Program-made: the position numbers and the translations under genes
Notes under the pieces: model-generated
Database searches by the model: none
Told to the model about the DNA's origin: nothing
What the model saw: only the letters and a program-made list of their open reading frames with translations
Shown here: in pieces, positions 57,687-64,000 of the stretch
How the letters are laid out: each line of letters opens with the position of its first letter
Position numbering within the stretch: position 1 is the first letter of the stretch
From: Vibrio sp. SNU_ST1
Lineage (GTDB): Bacteria; Pseudomonadota; Gammaproteobacteria; Enterobacterales; Vibrionaceae
DNA: 64,000 nt
Assembly: GCF_030563405.1 (NCBI RefSeq)
Contig: NZ_CP130748.1
Coordinates: 124,001-188,000 of the forward strand
Reading direction: 5' to 3'

Positions 57687-58969
57687 TGGGTAAAATCACA
57701 GTTAACAATGTCGGAAAAGCATATAAATTATATAACTCAAGGTTTGCTCGGTTTATTGAATGGATATCGCCATTTACTAAACACAAATTGAAATGGATTT
57801 TAAGTGATATCAATTTTTCTATTGAACCTGGAGAAGCCGTTGGTGTAGTTGGTATTAATGGTGCGGGTAAAAGTACACTACTAAAAATGATAACGGGAAC
57901 AACTCAGCCTACTGACGGAGATATCATGGTTGAGGGGCGCATTGCTGCGTTACTTGAACTTGGTATGGGCTTTCACCCTGATTTCTCTGGGCGACAAAAT
58001 GTATATATGGCAGGGCAGCTTCAAGGGCTTACCAGTGAAGAGATAGACTCATGCTTCTCTGAAATTGAAAGCTTTGCCGATATTGGTGATTATATCGATC
58101 AACCAGTTAGGGTATATTCAAGTGGGATGCAAGTTCGATTAGCATTTGCTGTTGCAACTGCAATTAGACCAGACATACTCATTGTTGATGAAGCACTATC
58201 CGTTGGAGACGCTTCTTTCCAACGCAAATGCTTCCGTAGAATCGAGGAATTTCAAGATAAAGGTACTACCTTACTTTTTGTGACTCACGATATTGAAAGT
58301 ATGAAACGGATTTGTGATAAAGGCCTTTTATTAAACAACGGGAAATTGGCAGCCTTTGGAGATGCAAAAAGTGTTGCTGATCAGTATGAAAAAGAACTAT
58401 TTAACTCCGAGAATGAAATAGACAGTTTAGATGAAATAGACAGTTTAGATGAAATAGACAGTTTAGATGAAATAGACAGTTTAGATGCAATAGATCCAGA
58501 ACTGATTAGTGACTGTGAAATTCAATATGGCGATAAGAGAGCAGAAATTAAAAACCTTTGGTTGGAAAACATAAAAAATAAAAAAACCAATGTATTCTCT
58601 AGTCGGTCTAAAATTATACTCAAATACAATGTTGCCTTCAAAGAAGATGTAAATGATATTATATTTTCTTTTATGATAAAAACAAAGGATGGAATTTCAT
58701 TACTTGGTGTGGATACCGTAGATTACAACTTAGAAAATAAAAATTACAAATCAGGAGATGTGGTTGATATTGAATTTGATATCGAAAACTCTTTTGCACC
58801 TGGAACCTACTACATTAATGTTGGCCTGAGGGATGATAGTGAAGATTCGCCTATATTTTTACATCGAAGAGTTGATGCATTGATTTTTAGAGTTATCGAA
58901 GATGAGTATACTTATGTGAAATATGGATTGGTAAACACACCAGTTAACTTTGCATTGAAGAAAGCGTGA
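57686..58969 (+). CDS. wzt: ABC polysaccharide exporter, ATPase with C-terminal carbohydrate-binding type domain (Wzt-like)
   Basis: 427 residues. Nucleotide-binding domain: Walker A GINGAGKST near residue 56, an LSGGQ variant YSSGMQVRLAFAVATAI near 150, and Walker B ILIVDEALSVGD near 168. The linker at residues 244-267 is four exact copies of the six-residue unit EIDSLD from an 18-bp repeat. A C-terminal beta-rich Wzt_C-like domain (about residues 275-427) follows; in E. coli O8/O9a this domain reads the modified chain end and makes export depend on capping. It overlaps the sulfotransferase-like gene by 4 bp. Confidence 0.93.
   Translation: MGKITVNNVGKAYKLYNSRFARFIEWISPFTKHKLKWILSDINFSIEPGEAVGVVGINGAGKSTLLKMITGTTQPTDGDIMVEGRIAALLELGMGFHPDFSGRQNVYMAGQLQGLTSEEIDSCFSEIESFADIGDYIDQPVRVYSSGMQVRLAFAVATAIRPDILIVDEALSVGDASFQRKCFRRIEEFQDKGTTLLFVTHDIESMKRICDKGLLLNNGKLAAFGDAKSVADQYEKELFNSENEIDSLDEIDSLDEIDSLDEIDSLDAIDPELISDCEIQYGDKRAEIKNLWLENIKNKKTNVFSSRSKIILKYNVAFKEDVNDIIFSFMIKTKDGISLLGVDTVDYNLENKNYKSGDVVDIEFDIENSFAPGTYYINVGLRDDSEDSPIFLHRRVDALIFRVIEDEYTYVKYGLVNTPVNFALKKA
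58415..58486 (+). repeat. Tandem repeat, four exact 18-bp copies inside wzt
   Basis: GAAATAGACAGTTTAGAT occurs four times with no mismatch, followed by a decayed fifth copy (GCAATAGATCCAG). It encodes EIDSLD units in the linker between the ATPase and carbohydrate-binding domains. Being in frame, copy changes would alter linker length only. Confidence 0.97.
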
Positions 58970-60735
58970 GCAATATGAAAATAAATAATGATAATGAAGT
59001 GATTTTTATTCATAGTATATTCAGAGCGAGTAGTACTTATATTTTTAAAAAGTTTAGAGAAAATCGAGAGCGATATACTTGCTACCAAGAGCCCGTTCAT
59101 GAAATCGGTATTATGGCATTGGACGACCATGAGGTTTTAAATCAAGATACCGGAAGTGAAAAGAACGATCAACTAAGGCACCCAATCTTGGAAAAGTCAT
59201 ATTTTTATGAGTTGTACAATATCTCAGATAAAGCATTACCTTACTTAAATCAAGATGATATATACGATAATTATTTCAACACGAACGTTGAATCGTTATG
59301 TGATTATCTAAATATTCTTGTAGAGAATAGTGAACATCGCTGTGTGATTCAAGAGTGTAGATTGAGTTCAAGAATGGCCGCTATTAAAGACAAAATGGCA
59401 GGTACGCACCTCTATCTGTGGCGAAATCCATGGGATCAGTGGTGGTCATACAAAGTAACTGATTATTTTGACACCGTGAATTTACTAATCCTATCGGCGA
59501 GTCCACAGCCAGATGTTATTAAGAAAATTTCGGAAAAGATCAACATAACTAAATATGGTAATGATGATCTTTTAAGTCGGTTCTCCCAATTGATGAAAGT
59601 AAAATTAAGCGCTGAAAATAGCTACTTAGTTTTTTATGCCATTTGGTTATATAGCCTAATTGAGGCTCTGGAAACAGCTGATTATATTTTCAATATTGAT
59701 AAGCTATCAACATGTGATAATTATAAAGAGTTAGTATCAGAAGAACTTAATAATATGGGAATTCAAGGTGTTGACTTCTCGGACTGTCACGTTCCGCAGT
59801 GTCAGTTTACAAATAAAGATGTTGAGTTCTTCTCAAATATTGAGTCTACAATTCACGAACTATTTTTAGAAAGTGGTTACGATAGCGAGTTATTAGAAAA
59901 CGTATTAGCTTTTAAAGATGAATATTTCCCTAAAGATTCAAAGCTTGATACTAACTCAATACTAAAAGATTCAGAAAGAGCCAGAGAGCTTGCGAGAAAC
60001 TATATGACAGAGCTTTCTATTTGTTATCAAAATTTAGAAACTTGTCGTCAAAGCTTAGAGTCTTGTAACCAAAACCTAGAGAATTATAACCAAAGCTTAG
60101 AATTGGAGAAGGATAAAAACAACATCTTGTCTGTTCAGTCAAGACGAAAGGTTAATAAAATAGAAGTTAAGTTAGCTAGATTTGAAACGAAAACTCGCAA
60201 TGCTGAAATGAGAGGCAATGAAGCAGAAGTTAGAGCGAATGAAGCAGAAGCTAGAGCGAATGAAGCAGAAGCTAGAGCGAATGAAGCAGAAGCTAGAGCG
60301 AATGAAGCAGAAGCTAGAGCGAATGAAGCAATAGCTGAGGCAAGTGTAGCGCACGCTAGTGTTCATGCAGTCGAAGCTAAATTGAGTGAAGCTGAGGGAA
60401 TGATTAATGCAATTCTAAACTCAAACTCTTGGCGTATTACAAAACCGATACGATTTTTAGTGCGCTTACCGTTTCGTATAGCAAGAAAATTGAAAAGACT
60501 CTTTTTAAAGGTTGCCCGTCGGTTAATTAGGTACCCAATTTACGTAATTATTAGAAACCCGACGCTAAAAGAACAAATATTAAAATTGATAAGAAAAAGC
60601 AGTAAATTAGAGCGATTTACTAGAATTATGTATATAAGTAACAATGAATCTTCCATAATGCCTGTTGATACTGAGGTCTTAACAGATAGAGGGAATGAAA
60701 TATTAAATACAATTAAAAGAAATAAAAAATTATGA
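58966..60735 (+). CDS. Sulfotransferase-like / coiled-coil protein (candidate chain terminator and ruler)
   Basis: 589 residues (GTG 58966 overlaps the wzt stop; ATG 58975 is an alternative). Residues 1-330 look like a PAPS sulfotransferase: a 5'-PSB-type loop FIHSIFRASSTYIF near residues 14-27 and a 3'-PB motif LYLWRNPWDQWWSY with RNPxD near 153-157 and Ser161. From about 340 there is a heptad coiled coil, with SICYQNLETCRQSLESCNQNL and an ANEAEAR heptad array at about 417-458. The end is SWRITKPIRF followed by a long basic amphipathic region (KLKRLFLKVARRLIRYP) fit for membrane attachment. It has the place and shape of WbdD, but a sulfotransferase domain replaces kinase/methyltransferase. 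Activity is inferred. Confidence 0.75.
   Translation: MSNMKINNDNEVIFIHSIFRASSTYIFKKFRENRERYTCYQEPVHEIGIMALDDHEVLNQDTGSEKNDQLRHPILEKSYFYELYNISDKALPYLNQDDIYDNYFNTNVESLCDYLNILVENSEHRCVIQECRLSSRMAAIKDKMAGTHLYLWRNPWDQWWSYKVTDYFDTVNLLILSASPQPDVIKKISEKINITKYGNDDLLSRFSQLMKVKLSAENSYLVFYAIWLYSLIEALETADYIFNIDKLSTCDNYKELVSEELNNMGIQGVDFSDCHVPQCQFTNKDVEFFSNIESTIHELFLESGYDSELLENVLAFKDEYFPKDSKLDTNSILKDSERARELARNYMTELSICYQNLETCRQSLESCNQNLENYNQSLELEKDKNNILSVQSRRKVNKIEVKLARFETKTRNAEMRGNEAEVRANEAEARANEAEARANEAEARANEAEARANEAIAEASVAHASVHAVEAKLSEAEGMINAILNSNSWRITKPIRFLVRLPFRIARKLKRLFLKVARRLIRYPIYVIIRNPTLKEQILKLIRKSSKLERFTRIMYISNNESSIMPVDTEVLTDRGNEILNTIKRNKKL
60214..60339 (+). repeat. Tandem 21-bp repeat encoding coiled-coil heptads
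   Basis: Six units of 21 bp; the middle four (60235-60318) are exact copies of GCGAATGAAGCAGAAGCTAG plus A, the first and last are diverged. Each unit encodes one heptad ANEAEAR, so copy-number change would lengthen or shorten the coiled coil by about 1 nm per unit (0.15 nm per residue in a helix) without a frameshift. Confidence 0.96.
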
Positions 60736-63700
60736 AAATTTTAATTGACTTACAATCTTGTCAAAGTCCTAGTCGCTTGAGAGGGATTGGACGTTATTCA
60801 TTAGACTTAGCTTTAGAATTGATTTCAATTGGTAGTGATAAGCATGACTTTCATATATTACTTAATTCTAACTTATCTGAATCAATATTATCGTTGAGAA
60901 CGGTATTCGAGCCTATTATAGGTTGTGGAAATATCCATACTTTTTCCGGTTTACCAAGAACATCTGGTCTTGAAAATAATATTGAGCTTATACGTGCGAC
61001 AGAAAAAATAAGAGAATATGAGATTAATTTAATTAATCCGGATTTTGTTCATGTTAGCAGTTTGTTTGAAGGCTTTGACAATAATTCAGTCGTTAGTATA
61101 CCTGAGATAAATTCAATCCCTACCGCTGTTACTGTATACGATTTAATCCCGCTAGTTAATGAAAAAGAGTACCTGAAAATCCCGCAGCATAAAGCATGGT
61201 ACTATGAAAAAGTTGAACAACTGAAGCGTGCTGACCTTTTATTTGCAATTTCTGATAGCACCAAGAGAGAGTGTTCTGAGTATCTAAAACTAGGCAACGA
61301 AAAGTTGTCGAACATATCATCTTCGGTATCTCATACTTTCTTAAATGCTAAGCTTTCAGAGGCTAGCTCTGATGAAGTTTTAGATAAATTTAACATTTTC
61401 GGCAACTATCTTTTATATACAGCGAACCTTGATAAAAGGAAAAATATTGCTGGTTTACTTGAAGCCTACTCATTGCTTGATAAAGAGATCAGAAGTTCTT
61501 TTAAATTGGTTATTGTTTCGTATATTGATGAGGAACGAAAGGCAACTCTAAACAAAAAGGCGAATAGGCTTGGTATTTTACAAGATGAGTGGACGGTTAC
61601 AGGGCATGTAAAAGACGAAGAACTAGCTGTTTTATATAACCGATGTAGCTTATTTGTCTTTCCATCTTTACATGAGGGTTTTGGTCTGCCATGTCTAGAA
61701 GCTATGGTATGTGGTGCCCCTGTAATTGGTTCTAATGTAACAAGCATTCCTGAGGTTATTGGGTTAGAGAGTGCGTTGTTTGATCCTCTTAACTCTCTTG
61801 AAATGGCAAAGGTGATTACAAAAGCAATAACTGATTCGGAGTTTAATCAGTTATTACTTAATAATTCAAAAAAAAGGGTGAAAGAATTTTCGTGGACTAC
61901 GACTGCTGAAAGGTTTCTTCAAGAAATTGAGTCATTTACCCTTCCGGATAAAGCATATATATCAAAGGAAGAGTTGTATCAGCAGTGTATTGAGGGTGTC
62001 TCTACACCTGCTGTTCTATCAGACAATGATCTTTGTAATATTGCTAGTGCTATTGATCAATCAGCACCCAAAAGTCAGCCTGAATTGCTAATCGATATAA
62101 CGGCATTAGCGGAAAGTGATGCAAAGACAGGAATTCAACGAGTCGTCAAGTCTATTATCGGACAAATGTGTGGACTCAAGCTTTCACATCAAATGAGACT
62201 GATCTACCTTGCATCTGATGGCAATTATTATTATGCGTGTGATTATGAGAATAAATACGAGCACATAAAAAGTGTGAACCAAGGTTATGTTCAACCACAC
62301 TCAGGTGATGTTTTCGTAGGGCTAGACTTAGTCGCTCATGCGGCAGAACGGACTGGACAAATATACAAGAAGTGGCGTGAAATTGGTGTTTATATATGCA
62401 TTGTTGTTTACGATATTTTGCCAATAACAATGCCTACTTTCTTTCACTCTGGAATTAGAAACGCTTTTCCATTGTGGGGGAAAATGATTTCTGAAAGATC
62501 GGATCTACTTCTTTGTATATCAGAGTCGGTTGCTCATGAGCTCGAAGAGTTCATTCGATCCTCGTCAGTCGTTCGAGAGTTACCTTATACCATTGAACAC
62601 TTCCATTTAGGAGCTGACTTTTCGGCTTCACCTTCAGAAGATACTCAATTAGAAGTTGAAGAGGAAGGCCTAAAAGGAATAGATTTGTCTAAAACCTTTT
62701 TAATGGTTGGGACAATTGAACCACGCAAAGGACACCAGCAAGTTGTTGATGCATTTGAAAGATTGAGTGGCTCATTCGAGGATTATACCTTACTTATAGT
62801 CGGTCGGGTTGGTTGGAATACTGAGAGTCTAATTAAAAAATTAGAGTTAGCTAATTTACAAGCATCGAACATTAAATGGTTGAGTGACTGCGCAGACGAA
62901 ACGTTACAGTACCTATACAAAAATGCTAGAGCTTTAATTGCCGCTTCTTATGGTGAGGGGTTTGGTTTACCTCTGATAGAAGCTGCTCAATACGGAATTC
63001 CTATCATTGCTCGTGATATTCCTGTATTTCGTGAGGTAGCAGGACAACATGCATACTTTTTTGAAGATAGTATCGAGTTTGAAGTGGTTAAAGATGCAGT
63101 TATCAACTGGTCGAACTTATACGATGCGGACAAACACCCTGTATCAATCGGTATGCCTTGGTTAACATGGGAAGAGAGTGCGTTGCAATTTCAGTCGAAA
63201 CTAATGAGAACTAGTCCAATAACTTATAGTTTGCCAGATGTAGATGTAGATGGTGAAAACGAAGCGCCTCAATTAAATATGGAATTGTTAACTGAAATCA
63301 TGCCTGATGTAAAATTAAAGAACACTCTATTTTTAGATATTAGCTCCTTAGTGCATTTTGACCATGCGACTGGAATACAACGTGTGGTTAGAGCAATATG
63401 TGATGTTTTACTAAAAGAAAACCTTGAAAGTTACGATTGCCAAGTCGCATTTTCATATCCTGGTGACAATAATTACTACTATCCGAATATAGCTAATGGA
63501 AACTTTTCAGTTCCAGATATAAATACGCAAAATAGCAATGTAATAGAATTTAAAGATGGTGATATTTTAGTTTTCCTAGATCTTCATCCCGATAATGGAT
63601 TTTCTAAAAAGCACTTAATACAACAATTGAAGCAAAAAAATGTAAAGTCATACTTTGTTGTTTATGATTTGCTTCCTATATCACACCCTAACTACTTTGT

Positions 63701-64000
63701 ACTCGAGCTTGTTTCCAGTTTTAATCAATGGTTAGAGGCTGTGATTAGTTCTGATGGCGCACTGTGTATATCTGAAGACGTATCGATAAAATTATCAGAA
63801 TGGATTGATGAAAATAGCAAACTTACCCCTGACTATTTTGAGAATAAGCATTTCCATTTAGGGGCTAATCTGGATGATACCGTGCCTAGTGTTGGAATTC
63901 CAAGTTATGCAAGCTATATCGAATCTCTTTGCGATACCATGGAAACGTTCTTGATGGTTGGGACTGTCGAGCCAAGAAAAGCGCATGGGTTGGTGTTAGA
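60732..64000 (+). CDS. Multi-domain GT4 glycosyltransferase, WbdA-like (partial, runs off window)
   Basis: Starts at ATG 60732 in an ATGA overlap with the sulfotransferase-like gene; open for 1089 codons to the window end. At least three GT4 modules: module 1 (about residues 1-410) starts MKILIDLQSCQSPSRLRGIGRYS and has EX7E in HEGFGLPCLEAM at 314; module 2 (about 450-830) has LLIDITALAESDAKTGIQRVV at about 452, LMVGTIEPRKGHQQVVDAFE, and EX7E in YGEGFGLPLIEAA at 740; module 3 starts near 866 with LFLDISSLVHFDHATGIQRVV and LMVGTVEPRKAHG, a duplication of module 2. Such fusions (WbdA and related) polymerise mannose or other repeats. With manABC present the donor is probably GDP-mannose; linkages are unknown. 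Confidence 0.88.
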   Translation, partial: MKILIDLQSCQSPSRLRGIGRYSLDLALELISIGSDKHDFHILLNSNLSESILSLRTVFEPIIGCGNIHTFSGLPRTSGLENNIELIRATEKIREYEINLINPDFVHVSSLFEGFDNNSVVSIPEINSIPTAVTVYDLIPLVNEKEYLKIPQHKAWYYEKVEQLKRADLLFAISDSTKRECSEYLKLGNEKLSNISSSVSHTFLNAKLSEASSDEVLDKFNIFGNYLLYTANLDKRKNIAGLLEAYSLLDKEIRSSFKLVIVSYIDEERKATLNKKANRLGILQDEWTVTGHVKDEELAVLYNRCSLFVFPSLHEGFGLPCLEAMVCGAPVIGSNVTSIPEVIGLESALFDPLNSLEMAKVITKAITDSEFNQLLLNNSKKRVKEFSWTTTAERFLQEIESFTLPDKAYISKEELYQQCIEGVSTPAVLSDNDLCNIASAIDQSAPKSQPELLIDITALAESDAKTGIQRVVKSIIGQMCGLKLSHQMRLIYLASDGNYYYACDYENKYEHIKSVNQGYVQPHSGDVFVGLDLVAHAAERTGQIYKKWREIGVYICIVVYDILPITMPTFFHSGIRNAFPLWGKMISERSDLLLCISESVAHELEEFIRSSSVVRELPYTIEHFHLGADFSASPSEDTQLEVEEEGLKGIDLSKTFLMVGTIEPRKGHQQVVDAFERLSGSFEDYTLLIVGRVGWNTESLIKKLELANLQASNIKWLSDCADETLQYLYKNARALIAASYGEGFGLPLIEAAQYGIPIIARDIPVFREVAGQHAYFFEDSIEFEVVKDAVINWSNLYDADKHPVSIGMPWLTWEESALQFQSKLMRTSPITYSLPDVDVDGENEAPQLNMELLTEIMPDVKLKNTLFLDISSLVHFDHATGIQRVVRAICDVLLKENLESYDCQVAFSYPGDNNYYYPNIANGNFSVPDINTQNSNVIEFKDGDILVFLDLHPDNGFSKKHLIQQLKQKNVKSYFVVYDLLPISHPNYFVLELVSSFNQWLEAVISSDGALCISEDVSIKLSEWIDENSKLTPDYFENKHFHLGANLDDTVPSVGIPSYASYIESLCDTMETFLMVGTVEPRKAHGLVL

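Noticed and set aside
58415..58486. Possible CRISPR array (regular short repeats)
   Set aside because: Repeats are contiguous with no spacers and lie in frame inside wzt; the same holds for 60214-60339.
60172..60366. Minus-strand ORF with repeated FCFIRSS units
   Set aside because: It is only the complement of the heptad-coding repeat in the sulfotransferase-like gene and has no ribosome site.
1..64000. tRNA or rRNA genes
   Set aside because: No cloverleaf-like or rRNA-like sequence was noticed on reading; a tRNA scan was not possible here.

Overview
This window is a chromosomal segment of a marine gammaproteobacterium, almost certainly a Vibrio. The gene order nfuA-comF-bioH, tex, greB, ompR/envZ, recG-spoT-rpoZ-gmk and yicC/rph-pyrE-(acyltransferase)-slmA-coaBC/radC-rpmBG-mutM, followed by LPS core genes and hldD, is the vibrio order. 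The intergenic repeats are also of vibrio type. The Splendidus clade is a guess from overall appearance; no species can be proven by reading alone.

Region 1 (1-28.3 kb) is mostly housekeeping: Fe-S biogenesis (nfuA, cut at the left edge), biotin (bioH), transcription factors (tex, greB), osmosensing (ompR, envZ), stringent response and guanylate metabolism (spoT, rpoZ, gmk), recG, RNA processing (yicC, rph), pyrimidine and CoA synthesis (pyrE, coaBC), slmA, radC and two ribosomal proteins. Non-coding items here are a CsrB-family regulatory RNA (5611-5920) with an upstream GacA/VarA-type box, a guanine riboswitch (about 14885-14949) ahead of a purine permease, three MITE-like palindromic repeats, and an intact IS3-family element (19439-20730) with a putative TAA target duplication. 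The ompR and envZ genes are separated by a terminator-like hairpin and one of the MITE-like repeats.

Region 2 (28.3-43 kb) is the LPS inner and outer core locus, starting after mutM and ending at hldD. It combines WaaA with a Kdo kinase (KdkA) and an OpsX-like heptosyltransferase I, which points to the Haemophilus/Vibrio type inner core with a single phosphorylated Kdo. It also holds WaaF, another GT9 enzyme, several outer-core glycosyltransferases, an acetyltransferase and a late acyltransferase (LpxM type). coaD is embedded in it.

Region 3 (43-52.5 kb) has a complete dTDP-L-rhamnose operon (rmlBADC), a TetR regulator, and a leftward housekeeping block (yibN, secB, gpsA, cysE, envC).

Region 4 (52.5 kb to the right edge) is a single tightly overlapped operon with a sigma70-like promoter and an RfaH ops element. 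It encodes GDP-mannose synthesis (manA, manC, manB), an ABC polysaccharide exporter (wzm, wzt with a C-terminal carbohydrate-binding type domain), a large sulfotransferase/coiled-coil protein and a giant multi-domain GT4 glycosyltransferase that runs off the end. The layout mirrors the E. coli O8/O9a mannan system (Wzm-Wzt-WbdD-WbdA), in which WbdD caps the chain and its coiled coil acts as a length ruler. Here the capping position is occupied by a sulfotransferase-like domain, and the coiled coil contains a 21-bp/7-residue DNA tandem repeat. A sulfate-capped, ruler-controlled O-polysaccharide system is my main candidate for something undescribed; it is an inference that needs testing.
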